From the NCBI GenBank assembly GCA_020636045.1, contig JACJYP010000016.1, positions 10,049 to 74,048 on the forward strand: a DNA stretch of 64,000 bases, in the 5' to 3' direction. Below the pieces are notes generated by a model. It searched no databases, had not been told where the DNA came from, and saw only the letters and a list, made by a program, of their open reading frames with translations. Shown here piece after piece: positions 14,457 through 22,658 of the stretch. Made by a program: the position numbers and the translations under genes. Position 1 is the stretch's first letter. Every line of letters starts with the position of its first letter. Origin of the DNA: Lewinellaceae bacterium (GTDB lineage: Bacteria; Bacteroidota; Bacteroidia; Chitinophagales; Saprospiraceae).

Positions 14457-16343
14457 ATGACATTGCTATACCCTCCCCGCATCATTTTTTCTTCCCTTTT
14501 CGTCGCCCTTGCAGTGCTCGCCGTTTCCTGCGGGCAAAAAGCACCCGCCTATCGCGACTTGAATAAAAACGGGAAAATGGATGTGTACGAAGACTCAACG
14601 AAGTCTGTCGATGCGCGCGTGGAAGACCTGCTGTCGCAGATGAACCTGGAAGAAAAGGCTGGTATGATGTTCATCAACGGCGTATATATCAACGACGACG
14701 GTACGCTTGAAAGAAAACCCGACGCCCAGGGACTTGCGGCGCGGCTGCCCACGGCTTCCGACTATATCGAGAAGAAGCATATGAACCATATGAATTACTG
14801 GGATGCGCCGGGAGTGAAAGCAATGGCGGAGGGTTATAACGCCATGCAGAAAATGGCCGAAAATACACGGCTCGGCATTCCGGTGACCATTGCCTCCGAT
14901 CCGCGCAACTATTTCAGTAACAATATTTTCGCTATGGCGGCCAGGGGGTTCTCCCAATGGCCCGAACAACTGGGTTTCGCTGCTATCGGCGACGATACAT
15001 TGGTGCGCAAATTTGCCGACATGGCACGGCAGGAATACGTGGCCGTCGGCATCCGCGAAGCCTTGCACCCTATGGCTGACCTGGCCACCGAGCCCCGCTG
15101 GGCGCGCGTCAGCGGCACCTTCGGCGAAGACGCCCAACTGTCGTCCCGTATGGTGAAGGGCTATATCCTCGGCTTTCAGGGCGAGCAGTTGGGGCCGCAA
15201 AGTGTAGCCTGCATGACCAAGCATTTCTCCGGCGGCGGCCCGCAAAAAGAAGGCCTTGATCCGCATTTCGAATTTCAGAAAGGGCAGGTGTATCCCGGCA
15301 ATAACTTCGAGTATCACATCATCCCGTTTCTGGCGGCATTTGAAGCCCACACGGCGTCGATCATGCCGTACTACGGCGTACCGACCGGCCAGACAAGCGA
15401 AGACGTAGGCTTTTCCTACAACAAGGAGATCATTACCGGTCTCCTGCGCGGGAAGTACAAATACGACGGCGTGGTGTGCACCGACTGGGGACTGATCACG
15501 GATGCACCGATGGGCCCCGGCATCATCTGGCCTGCGCGGGCCTGGGGAGTGGAACACCTGAGCCGGGCGGAGCGCGTGCAGAAGGTCATCGAAGCGGGTT
15601 GCGATCAGTTTGGCGGAGAGAGCAGCCCCGAACTGGTGATCGAACTGGTGAAGACGGGCAAGGTCAGCGAGGCGCGTCTCGATGAATCGGTGCGGCGCCT
15701 GCTCCGGCAGAAATTCGTGCTGGGGCTGTTCGATCACCCCTACGTCGATGTGGAAAAAGCCGTGCAGATCGTGGGCAATGACGAGTTTGTGCGTGCCGGC
15801 GAAGCGGCGCAACGCCGCTCTTTCACTTTGCTGAAAAATGAGGCGAAAACCTTGCCCCTGCAAACGGGCAGCGTGAAAATTTATGTGAAAAATGTGGACC
15901 CGGCGGTGGCCGCACAATACGGGCAGGTGGTGAACGATCCCAAAGAGGCCGACTTCGCCATCTTGCGCCTGAATACCCCCTGGTATCCTGTAGAGACCAA
16001 AAATCCTTTTGCCCTGGGGTTCCATCACGGCGATCTGGATTTCAAAGGCGCCGAAAAAGACAGCATTCTGCAACTGCTGGCCGCCGTGCCGACGATCGTA
16101 GATATCTACCTCGACCGGCCGGCTGTGATCCCGGAGATCAACGCAAATGCAAGGGCTCTGCTGGCCAATTACGGCGCCAGTGATGCGGCGCTGCTGGATA
16201 TTATTTTTGGAAAAGCAAAGCCGGGAGGCAAGTTGCCTTTCGAACTGCCCTCATCGATGGAAGCGGTGCGGAAACAAAAAGAAGACGTACCCCACGATTC
16301 TGAAAACCCGCTGTATCCTTTCGGGGCGGGGCTGTCATATTAA
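14457..16343 (+). CDS. Glycoside hydrolase family 3 lipoprotein (beta-glucosidase-like)
   Basis: A 628-residue protein with a lipoprotein signal (SSLFVALAVLAVSC, lipobox AVSC). A short calcium-loop-like segment (DLNKNGKMDVYEDS) precedes the GH3 (alpha/beta)8 domain: VEDLLSQMNLEEKAGMMF, LGIPVTIASDPRN, VSGTFGEDAQLSSRMVKGYI, and MTKHFSGGGPQKEG. Asp near residue 342 in VVCTDWG is the expected nucleophile. The second domain (from about residue 455: AAQRRSFTLLKNEAKTLPLQ) ends with ADFAILRL and KPGGKLPFELPSS. It should release terminal beta-linked sugars at the cell surface or periplasm; the exact sugar is unknown. No polysaccharide-utilisation genes are adjacent. Confidence 0.93.
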   Translation: MTLLYPPRIIFSSLFVALAVLAVSCGQKAPAYRDLNKNGKMDVYEDSTKSVDARVEDLLSQMNLEEKAGMMFINGVYINDDGTLERKPDAQGLAARLPTASDYIEKKHMNHMNYWDAPGVKAMAEGYNAMQKMAENTRLGIPVTIASDPRNYFSNNIFAMAARGFSQWPEQLGFAAIGDDTLVRKFADMARQEYVAVGIREALHPMADLATEPRWARVSGTFGEDAQLSSRMVKGYILGFQGEQLGPQSVACMTKHFSGGGPQKEGLDPHFEFQKGQVYPGNNFEYHIIPFLAAFEAHTASIMPYYGVPTGQTSEDVGFSYNKEIITGLLRGKYKYDGVVCTDWGLITDAPMGPGIIWPARAWGVEHLSRAERVQKVIEAGCDQFGGESSPELVIELVKTGKVSEARLDESVRRLLRQKFVLGLFDHPYVDVEKAVQIVGNDEFVRAGEAAQRRSFTLLKNEAKTLPLQTGSVKIYVKNVDPAVAAQYGQVVNDPKEADFAILRLNTPWYPVETKNPFALGFHHGDLDFKGAEKDSILQLLAAVPTIVDIYLDRPAVIPEINANARALLANYGASDAALLDIIFGKAKPGGKLPFELPSSMEAVRKQKEDVPHDSENPLYPFGAGLSY

Positions 16344-16358
16344 CTTGCCTGTTGGCTT

Positions 16359-17642
16359 TCAATTATTGTCCTTGGGCGGTCCGCTTTTGGTCCCGCCTTT
16401 GCCGCGGCGCCTGCGTCCACCGGGGCGTTTGCCATCTCCGCGGCCGCGCGGAGGCCGTTTTTTGCCTTCATCCCTGCCGCCATGCGGTTTCCGGTGAGGG
16501 GCATCGGCCAAAGACGCCAGGTGTGACGGTACAGGCAGTTTGGGTATTTCGTTGCCGATCAGTTTTTCGATGCGTTTAAAACGTTGCAGGTCGGGGTGCG
16601 ATACCAGCGTAAGTGCGGCGCCCTTGCGTGCGGCGCGCGCGGTACGGCCAATGCGGTGTACGTAATCTTCTGCGTCGCGCGGCACGTCGTAGTTGATCAC
16701 CAGGTCGATGCCCTCCACGTCGATGCCGCGGCTGAGCACATCGGTGGCAACCAGAATATCGACCTGGCGGTTGCGAAAAGCCAGCATGACCTGTTCGCGG
16801 TCGGCCTGTTCGAGGTCGCTGCTGATCATGCCTGCGTGAAAGTTTTTTGCTTTCAGACGCTGATACAACTGCGCGACCACCTGTTTGGTGGAACTGAAGA
16901 TCAAAATGCGTTCGCCGCTCCTGCCTTTTAAAATATCCGTGATCAGCGGCATTTTTTGCCGATCGTTCAGCATGTAGGCGCTTTGACTCACCCCTTCGGC
17001 GGGTTTGGAGAGGGCGATGCTCACGGTCTCGGGGTTGCGGAGCAGGCCTTTCGCCAGGCGCATGACGCCCTGCGGCATCGTGGCGGAAAAGAGCAGGCTC
17101 TGGCGTTTCGGGTTGAGGTTGTCGATGATGCGGGTGAGGTCGGGTAAAAAACCCATGTCGAGCATGCGATCCGCCTCGTCCAGCACCAGAAAGCGCAGGC
17201 GCGAAAAATCGACATAGCCCATGTTTATATGGGAGATCAGCCTGCCCGGTGTGGCAATCACGATGTCGGCGCCGCGGGTGAGGGCTTCCCGGCCACGGGC
17301 AAAATCCTTTCCACTGCCGCCGCCGTAAATAGCGATGGATGAAACGCCGGTAAAGTAGGAATATGCCTCCACGGCCTGGTCGATCTGCATCGCCAGTTCG
17401 CGGGTGGGTACGATCACGAGCGCCTGAATAAAATCGGATTCACCCGATTCCATGATCATATGTATGATAGGCAGCACGAAAGCGGCGGTTTTGCCGGTGC
17501 CGGTCTGCGCGATGCCGATGAGGTCCTTTCCTTGCAGGATCAGGGGGATGGCCTTTTCCTGGATGGGCGTAGCGGTAGTAAAATTCAGGGCGTCGATGCC
17601 GTCCAGGAGGTCGGGGTGAAGGCCAAATTCAGAAAAATCCAA
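16359..17642 (-). CDS. DEAD-box RNA helicase, RhlE type
   Basis: A 427-residue ATP-dependent RNA helicase. Motifs in order: Q motif (FTTATPIQEKAIPLILQG), I (AQTGTGKTAAF), Ia (VPTRELAMQ), II (VLDEADRMLDMGF), III (FSATMP), IV (ILIFSSTKQV), V (VATDVLSRGIDV), VI (HRIGRTARA). The basic C-terminus is rich in Arg, Gly and Lys (GRGDGKRPGGRRRRGKGG), as in RNA-binding tails of RhlE proteins. It probably helps ribosome assembly or mRNA turnover in the cytosol. The start appears to be TTG at 17642; a TAA stop lies five codons upstream in frame and no ATG precedes the Q motif. Its 3' end faces the GH3 gene with 15 bp between them. A second RhlE-type gene lies at 40571. Confidence 0.94.
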   Translation of the reverse strand: MDFSEFGLHPDLLDGIDALNFTTATPIQEKAIPLILQGKDLIGIAQTGTGKTAAFVLPIIHMIMESGESDFIQALVIVPTRELAMQIDQAVEAYSYFTGVSSIAIYGGGSGKDFARGREALTRGADIVIATPGRLISHINMGYVDFSRLRFLVLDEADRMLDMGFLPDLTRIIDNLNPKRQSLLFSATMPQGVMRLAKGLLRNPETVSIALSKPAEGVSQSAYMLNDRQKMPLITDILKGRSGERILIFSSTKQVVAQLYQRLKAKNFHAGMISSDLEQADREQVMLAFRNRQVDILVATDVLSRGIDVEGIDLVINYDVPRDAEDYVHRIGRTARAARKGAALTLVSHPDLQRFKRIEKLIGNEIPKLPVPSHLASLADAPHRKPHGGRDEGKKRPPRGRGDGKRPGGRRRRGKGGTKSGPPKDNN

Positions 17643-17729
17643 ACGGGTATTGATTTAATGCTTGATAAAATGCCTGCAAATATGGCGATTTTGAATGAGA
17701 AATACGTGCTGCACCGATCTGTGCAGCGA

Positions 17730-18155
17730 TCACAATTCCCACTTTTTGGTGCGAAAGAACCGCACTACGAGGTACAACAGCAGCCCTGCCGGACCGGTGA
17801 GCATCGTCAGCAGCAGACTGGGAACGACGAATATGTGGCCGATTTTCAGTTGCCGTGCGTCGTGCGACTGCCAGGTGCCTACGAGCAGGCAAAAAGACAG
17901 GTAATTAAGCCAGCCGGTCAGCAGCATTTCCTTGCTGCGAAACAAATTTTTGAAGCCCTCCAGCGACAGCAGGCTGCCTCCTCCTTCCGCGCCGGCCAGG
18001 TAGGAAAAAGTGAACACGGCCGCTGCGATCAGCAGTATGATAGCTGCCGCAAAGGCGACGGGCTCTGTGTACTGCCATTTGGGGGCGAGGATCAGCAATG
18101 CCCAGGGCAGGAAAATGAGAATGCTGGCGTAACTGTAAAAATCGTCGGCTGTCAC
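17730..18155 (-). CDS. ABA4-like (DUF4281) membrane protein
   Basis: A 141-residue protein with four predicted membrane helices: ILIFLPWALLILAP, FAAAIILLIAAAVFTFSYLA, LLTGWLNYLSFCLLVGTWQS and VPSLLLTMLTGPAGLLLYLV. Signatures of the ABA4-like/DUF4281 family are F..LEGFKNLF, TGWLNYLSFCLLVG, DARQLKIGHI and LTGPAGLLLYL. The plant relative takes part in neoxanthin formation, but bacterial members have no agreed role. I start at GTG 18155 (VTADDFYSYASILIF); the frame continues upstream through nadC but only as an out-of-frame shadow. It lies 57 bp after nadC on the same strand. Confidence 0.75.
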   Translation of the reverse strand: MTADDFYSYASILIFLPWALLILAPKWQYTEPVAFAAAIILLIAAAVFTFSYLAGAEGGGSLLSLEGFKNLFRSKEMLLTGWLNYLSFCLLVGTWQSHDARQLKIGHIFVVPSLLLTMLTGPAGLLLYLVVRFFRTKKWEL

Positions 18156-18211
18156 AGGTTGGAAATGAGGAGACTTGAAACTGGAAATTGGAAACTGGAT
18201 ATTGCGGCTGC

Positions 18212-19072
18212 TTATTTCTGCACCTTTAGGCTCATGTCCAGTGGCTGCGCCGAATGGGTGAGCGCTCCGGCAGATACGTAGTTGACGCCGGTTTGGGCGT
18301 ATTTTCTGACGTTGAACAGCGTGATGCCGCCCGAGGCTTCCGTCTGGAAGCGCCCGTTCACAAAAGCGACGGCCTCGTGCAGAATGGGGATCTCGAAATT
18401 GTCGAACATGATGCGGGTGATGCCGCCCACCTGCAGGAGTTCTTCGAGTTCCACGAGGTTGCGCACTTCCACCGTGATGTTGAGTTGCAGGCCTTTTTCT
18501 TTCATGTACGCCTGCGCGCGCCTGACGGCATTGGTGATGCTGCCTGCGGCGTCGATGTGGTTGTCCTTGATCATGATCCAGTCGTACAGCCCCCAGCGGT
18601 AATTTTCGCAACCGCCGATGTGAACGGCCCATTTTTCCAGAAACCGGATCAGCGGGGTGGTCTTGCGGGTGTCGAGCACCTTCACGGGCAGGTCGCCGAC
18701 CTCGAACGCGAAGCGGCTGCTCAGTGTGGCGATGCCGCTCATGCGCTGCATGGCATTCAGCACCAGGCGTTCGGCCTGAAGCAGGGCGCGGGTATTGCCT
18801 TCCACTTCAAATGCCGTTTCGCCCCACAGCACATCGGCGCCGTCGGGCTTGTGAACGACCATCTGCACGGTCGGGTCGAGGTGGCGGAAAATATGTTCGG
18901 CCAGTTCCACGCCGGCCAGTACGCCGTAGTCCTTGACTTTCAGGGCGGCGCGGCTGCGGCTGTCGGCGGGGATGGTTGCCAGAGAAGTGTGGTCTCCGTC
19001 GCGGATATCTTCCTCCAGTCCTGCTATGATAAAACTTCTGATCTGCTGATCGGTGATCTGTGATGGTCGCAT
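18212..19072 (-). CDS. nadC: Nicotinate-nucleotide pyrophosphorylase (carboxylating)
   Basis: A 286-residue quinolinate phosphoribosyltransferase, the step that turns quinolinate and PRPP into nicotinate mononucleotide in de novo NAD synthesis. Visible signatures: IRDGDHTSLATIPADSRSRA (N-terminal domain), ERLVLNAMQRMSGIATLSSR, VLDTRKTTPLIRFLEKWAVH, IGGCENYRWGLYDWIMIKDN (PRPP-site Arg and Lys), ITVEVRNLVELEELL and a C-terminal EASGGITLFNVRKYA and TGVNYVSAGALTHS. Active as a cytosolic dimer or hexamer. No nadA or nadB is in the window. Gene order nadC then ABA4-like suggests they share a transcript. Confidence 0.97.
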   Translation of the reverse strand: MRPSQITDQQIRSFIIAGLEEDIRDGDHTSLATIPADSRSRAALKVKDYGVLAGVELAEHIFRHLDPTVQMVVHKPDGADVLWGETAFEVEGNTRALLQAERLVLNAMQRMSGIATLSSRFAFEVGDLPVKVLDTRKTTPLIRFLEKWAVHIGGCENYRWGLYDWIMIKDNHIDAAGSITNAVRRAQAYMKEKGLQLNITVEVRNLVELEELLQVGGITRIMFDNFEIPILHEAVAFVNGRFQTEASGGITLFNVRKYAQTGVNYVSAGALTHSAQPLDMSLKVQK

Positions 19073-19148
19073 GCGTTACGATGAAAAGATTAAGCGATTT
19101 GGTTTATGGAAGCGAAGAAACGGCAAAAAATGGTTTTTCCGTGTGCGA

Positions 19149-19709
19149 TCACATTTTCCATTTGATGTTGCAGCCGCCTGAAGGGCGCTGCTGCTCGCTG
19201 ACGGGCCGGCCTTCCAGCACGGCGTCGAGCGCTGCGCGCAGGTCGGCGCCGGTGGCGGGCACGGGGTTGCGTTTGGGGCGGCTGTCGTCGAGTTGCCCGC
19301 GGTACACAAGCCTTCTGTCGCCGTCGAACACGTAAAAATCGGGCGTACAGGCCGCGTCGTAGGTGCGTGCTACTTCCTGGGTTTCGTCGTAAAGGTAGGG
19401 AAACGGGTAGCCGACTTCCTTCGCGTGCCGGCGCATCTGTTCGGGGCCGTCTTCCGGGTAGGCCGTGGCGTCGTTGCTGCTGATGCCGATGAACGCTACG
19501 CCGCGCGCGCCGTATTCTTCCGCAACTTTCACGATCTCGGGGTTGACGTAGAGCACGTAAGGACAGTGATTGCACAGGAACATGACGACCGTCGCCTTGT
19601 CAGACGCCAGTTCTTCGAGCCTGCGGATTTGTCCGCTGACGGTATCGGGAAGTTCGAAATCCGGCGCTTGTGTGCCGAGGGGGAGCATATTGGATTCTGT
19701 ATAAGCCAT
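19149..19709 (-). CDS. Thioredoxin-fold redoxin family protein
   Basis: A 186-residue protein when started at ATG 19709 (MAYTESNMLPLGTQAPDFEL), which matches the family N-terminus; an ATG at 19730 adds seven residues and touches the stop of the upstream gene. The thioredoxin fold is clear (ATVVMFLCNHCPYVLYVNPE, FIGISSNDATAYPEDGPEQM, YLYDETQEVARTYDAACTPD, FYVFDGDRRLVYRGQLDD). The active site is CNHC rather than CxxC with Gly-Pro, typical of this AhpC/TSA-like group. No signal peptide, so cytosolic. The physiological partner is not known. It lies 21 bp downstream of the M15 peptidase and 76 bp upstream of nadC, probably one transcript. Confidence 0.9.
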   Translation of the reverse strand: MAYTESNMLPLGTQAPDFELPDTVSGQIRRLEELASDKATVVMFLCNHCPYVLYVNPEIVKVAEEYGARGVAFIGISSNDATAYPEDGPEQMRRHAKEVGYPFPYLYDETQEVARTYDAACTPDFYVFDGDRRLVYRGQLDDSRPKRNPVPATGADLRAALDAVLEGRPVSEQQRPSGGCNIKWKM

Positions 19710-19730
19710 AATTTTCTGGATAGCGGGCAT

Positions 19731-20525
19731 TCACTGACAGGCAGTATTGATGCCCGAAACGTAATGTTGCAGGATGCCGATCTCCGTTGCCGTTTCGGCG
19801 CCTTTAAAACCTGTAAGGTCTTTGTCGGTGATTTTGTTTTTAAAAACGGCCAAAAAGTGCTTGCTCAGCGGGGTGTAGGACCAATGCCACTTTTCTTCCT
19901 TGTAGCCATGCGCACGCCCCGCCGTGTAGGGTTGGCAAAAACCGTATTCGTGCGCGTGCGCCGACAGCCAGGCGTAGGCTTTGGCAAATTTTCCGTTCTT
20001 CTCAAAGGAGGGATTGTTGAGATCGTTCAGGTCGATATCGGTGCCCCAATGATGCCGTGAAGCGCCGGGCATGGCCGAATATTCGAGAATTTTCAGGGCG
20101 CGTGCTTTGGCCTCCGGAGTGGCTTTGGAATATCGCTCCCATTTGGCCTCCCATATCTCTTTCTGCCGCCTGAAGTTGCGCGTGGCGGAAATGATCCGCA
20201 GCGAGATGCCGTCCTTTTCTGCCGCTTCGAACATTTTTTTGAATGCCTCGAACGCCTCCCTGCGGAGCAACATGCCGCTCTTGTCGGTATAGGGTTTGCC
20301 AATAGCGACGAAATCTTTCCGTGTCGCCGGATCGAAACGCCCCAGCAGGTAATCGATATCTACCTCCGGCACCGAATCGCGGGCGCTGTCCTGCGGGCTG
20401 TAATGTGCCGGCAAGGCATCGGGTGTTTGCGGTGCGGGCGGGTTTTGCGAGCAGCCTCCGGAGCAGAGCCAAACAATGGCAGCAAAAAATACGTACGGCG
20501 GGAAGAAAATTTTCGGAACGATCAT
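19731..20525 (-). CDS. M15-family D-alanyl-D-alanine carboxypeptidase lipoprotein (VanY-like)
   Basis: A 264-residue protein. ATG at 20525 gives a lipoprotein signal (FFAAIVWLCSGGC, cysteine in SGGCSQNPP); the frame continues upstream for 58 codons but through a structured, probably noncoding region. The catalytic domain has SATRNFRRQKEIWEAKW, SRHHWGTDIDLNDL (SxHxxGxxxD with the zinc His and Asp) and EKWHWSYTP (second zinc His). Such enzymes cut the terminal D-Ala or tetrapeptide links of peptidoglycan in the periplasm. A TACTTTTG box lies 31 bp upstream. The next gene starts at or just after its stop. Confidence 0.92.
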   Translation of the reverse strand: MIVPKIFFPPYVFFAAIVWLCSGGCSQNPPAPQTPDALPAHYSPQDSARDSVPEVDIDYLLGRFDPATRKDFVAIGKPYTDKSGMLLRREAFEAFKKMFEAAEKDGISLRIISATRNFRRQKEIWEAKWERYSKATPEAKARALKILEYSAMPGASRHHWGTDIDLNDLNNPSFEKNGKFAKAYAWLSAHAHEYGFCQPYTAGRAHGYKEEKWHWSYTPLSKHFLAVFKNKITDKDLTGFKGAETATEIGILQHYVSGINTACQ

Positions 20526-20556
20526 GCAATTCAGCGGGTTAGCCGTTTTGGCGGCG

Positions 20557-20564
20557 CAAAAGTA
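20557..20564 (-). promoter_or_regulatory. -7 box TACTTTTG for the M15 peptidase gene
   Basis: Perfect TAnnTTTG on the minus strand, 31 bp before the chosen ATG at 20525. It supports that start over the longer frame. Confidence 0.45.
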
Positions 20565-20615
20565 AAGAAACCCGACAATTGTAAACGGACCGCCTGCGAG
20601 TGCAGGCAATTCATT

Positions 20616-20623
20616 TACCTTTG
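20616..20623 (+). promoter_or_regulatory. -7 box TACCTTTG placed just before the long hairpin
   Basis: Perfect TAnnTTTG ending 7 nt before base 20631, the first base of the long inverted repeat. Predicted transcription start coincides with the 5' edge of the hairpin. No clear -33 TTG was seen. Confidence 0.45.
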
Positions 20624-20630
20624 CGGCTTC

Positions 20631-20799
20631 GAACGTGTTCGGGATTTTTATGCCGGGCCCGAAAAGAGTCTTTTTGGCCTGTTTTTCACCTTTTTTCACT
20701 TACATAGTCACCGCTATGCGCCTGAAAAAACGCGCAAAACAGGCTAAAAATCCATCCTTTCTGTCTCCTGCATAAAACCCCGAACACGTTCTTATTTTT
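20631..20799 (+). ncRNA. Candidate structured small RNA, 6S-like long hairpin
   Basis: Bases 20631-20791 fold on themselves over nearly their full length. Outer stem: 20631-20643 with 20779-20791 (13 bp), then 20645-20653 with 20770-20777 (one bulge). A poorly paired region follows around 20658-20670 / 20751-20765. Inner stem: 20671-20685 with 20736-20750 (15 bp, one wobble), a 5 by 5 loop, 20691-20698 with 20723-20730 (8 bp), and a terminal CATAG/CTATG stem (20703-20718). The 3' side is followed by TTATTTTT, like a terminator tail. A TACCTTTG box ends 7 nt before the 5' edge. Long hairpin with a central bubble and its own promoter is the layout of 6S RNA; a transposed inverted repeat is the alternative. 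Confidence 0.45.
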
Positions 20800-20800
20800 G
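20793..20800 (+). promoter_or_regulatory. -7 box TATTTTTG for aspS
   Basis: Perfect TAnnTTTG, 50 bp before the aspS ATG. It overlaps the T-rich tail of the hairpin RNA candidate, so RNA termination and aspS initiation may share sequence. Confidence 0.4.
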
Positions 20801-20850
20801 CCGGCCTCTTCGGACGACGGCACTCAACCACGCTCAACGCAACATTTCTC

Positions 20851-22614
20851 ATGTATCGTACCCATACCTGCGGCGAACTCCGCCTTTCCGACCTCGAAAA
20901 AGAAGTAACCCTCTCCGGCTGGGTAGCCATCAGCCGCGAACTCGGCGGCCTCACTTTTGTCGACCTCCGCGACCGCTACGGCATCACGCAGCTCGTGTTC
21001 GATATGGACGACAACGCAGAACTCTGCGAACAGGCCCGCAACCTCGGCCGCGAGTTCGTGATCCAGGCCGGCGGCACGGTGCGCGAACGGGCCAGCAAAA
21101 ACCCGAACCGCGCTACCGGCGACATCGAGATCCGCGTTACTTCCATGAAGGTGCTCAACGCGTCGAAAACGCCGCCATTTACGATACAGGACGATACCGA
21201 CGGCGGAGACGACCTGCGCATGAAATATCGCTACCTCGATCTGCGCCGCAATGCGGTGCAGAAAAACCTGCTGTTCCGCTCCGACCTGGCCATCGAGACG
21301 CGCAAATACCTCGCAGGGCTGGGATTTGTAGAAGTGGAAACGCCCAATCTAATCAAATCCACCCCGGAAGGCGCCCGCGATTTCGTAGTGCCCAGCCGCA
21401 TGAACAAGGGGCAGTTTTACGCGCTGCCGCAAAGCCCCCAGACTTTCAAGCAGATCCTGATGGTGGCGGGTTTCGACAAGTATTTCCAGATCGTGAAATG
21501 CTATCGCGACGAAGACCTGCGCGCCGATCGCCAGCCCGAATTCACGCAGATCGACTGCGAAATGTCATTCGTGCATCAGGAAGATATCCTCCGGACCTTC
21601 GAAGGCCTGACCCGGCACCTTTTCAAAACGACCCTCGGGGTGGAATTGGGCGAATTTCCCCGCATGACCTACGATGAGGCCATGCGCCGCTTCGGTTCCG
21701 ACAAGCCCGACCTGCGTTTTGGGATGGAATTCACGGACCTCAGCGCAACGGCAAAAGGAAAAGGCTTCCAGGTATTCGACGCCGCGGAATCGGTAATCGC
21801 GATCTGCGCGCCCGGCTGCGCCGGCTATTCGCGCAAACAGATCGACGAACTCACGGAATGGGTAAAACGCCCGCAGATCGGGGCAAAGGGGCTGGTGTAT
21901 GTCAAATACGAAGAGGACGGCTCCGTCAAGTCTTCGGTCGACAAATTTTACACCCCCGAGGATCTGCAAGGCTGGTTACAACAATGCGGCGCACAGCCCG
22001 GAGACATGCTTTTCCTGCTGTGCGGGGAAGCGGAAAAAACGCGCAAGCAACTCAGCGAACTGCGCCTGGAAATGGGCGGCCGCCTCGGCCTGCGCAAAAC
22101 AGGCGATTACAAACCGCTGTGGGTCATGGATTTTCCCTTGCTGGAATGGGACGAGGAAGAAAACCGTTTTTTCGCGATGCACCACCCGTTCACCAGTCCG
22201 AAACCGGACGACATCGTGAAGATGGAAAGCAGCGACCACACAGTGCTGAAAGGCATCCGCGCCGATGCCTACGACCTCGTGCTCAACGGCGTGGAGATCG
22301 GCGGCGGGTCTATTCGTATCCACGATCGCGATCTTCAGAGCCGCAACTTCCGCCTGCTGGGATTTTCGCCGGCAGAAGCGGAAGCGCAATTCGGCTTCCT
22401 GCTCGGGGCATTCGAATACGGCGCGCCGCCGCACGGCGGTATCGCCTTCGGCTTCGACCGCCTGGCTGCAGTGATGAACGGCGCCAGTTCCATCCGCGAT
22501 TTTATTGCATTCCCCAAAAACAACCAGGGGCGCGATATGATGATCGACGCGCCGGACATGATCAAGGAAAAACAACTGGAAGAACTGGGCATCCGGGTGG
22601 TGAAAGATGCGTAA
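20851..22614 (+). CDS. aspS: Aspartate--tRNA ligase
   Basis: A 587-residue class II aminoacyl-tRNA synthetase that charges tRNA-Asp in the cytosol. N-terminal OB fold binds the anticodon (VTLSGWVAISRELGGLTFVD, LRDRYGITQLVF). Catalytic motifs: motif 1 region (VETPNLIKSTPEGARDFVVP), flipping loop/substrate site (YALPQSPQTFKQ), motif 2 (CYRDEDLRADRQPEFTQID), the bacterial insertion (GAD) domain between about residues 285 and 415, and motif 3 (GIAFGFDRLAAVM). Length matches bacterial AspRS. It cannot be said from sequence alone whether it also charges tRNA-Asn. Monocistronic or followed by the Uma2 gene after 44 bp. Confidence 0.98.
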   Translation: MYRTHTCGELRLSDLEKEVTLSGWVAISRELGGLTFVDLRDRYGITQLVFDMDDNAELCEQARNLGREFVIQAGGTVRERASKNPNRATGDIEIRVTSMKVLNASKTPPFTIQDDTDGGDDLRMKYRYLDLRRNAVQKNLLFRSDLAIETRKYLAGLGFVEVETPNLIKSTPEGARDFVVPSRMNKGQFYALPQSPQTFKQILMVAGFDKYFQIVKCYRDEDLRADRQPEFTQIDCEMSFVHQEDILRTFEGLTRHLFKTTLGVELGEFPRMTYDEAMRRFGSDKPDLRFGMEFTDLSATAKGKGFQVFDAAESVIAICAPGCAGYSRKQIDELTEWVKRPQIGAKGLVYVKYEEDGSVKSSVDKFYTPEDLQGWLQQCGAQPGDMLFLLCGEAEKTRKQLSELRLEMGGRLGLRKTGDYKPLWVMDFPLLEWDEEENRFFAMHHPFTSPKPDDIVKMESSDHTVLKGIRADAYDLVLNGVEIGGGSIRIHDRDLQSRNFRLLGFSPAEAEAQFGFLLGAFEYGAPPHGGIAFGFDRLAAVMNGASSIRDFIAFPKNNQGRDMMIDAPDMIKEKQLEELGIRVVKDA

Positions 22615-22631
22615 AGATCATTGATTAGGAC

Positions 22632-22639
22632 TATATTTG
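22632..22639 (+). promoter_or_regulatory. -7 box TATATTTG for the Uma2 gene
   Basis: Perfect TAnnTTTG, 19 bp before the ATG at 22659, just after the aspS stop. It suggests the Uma2 gene can be transcribed on its own. Confidence 0.4.
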
Positions 22640-22658
22640 TCCTTCAGCGTATAGCCCT

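Noticed and set aside
14595..16073. 492-codon antisense frame opposite the GH3 gene
   Set aside because: GH3 motifs are continuous on the plus strand; antisense product has no recognisable feature.
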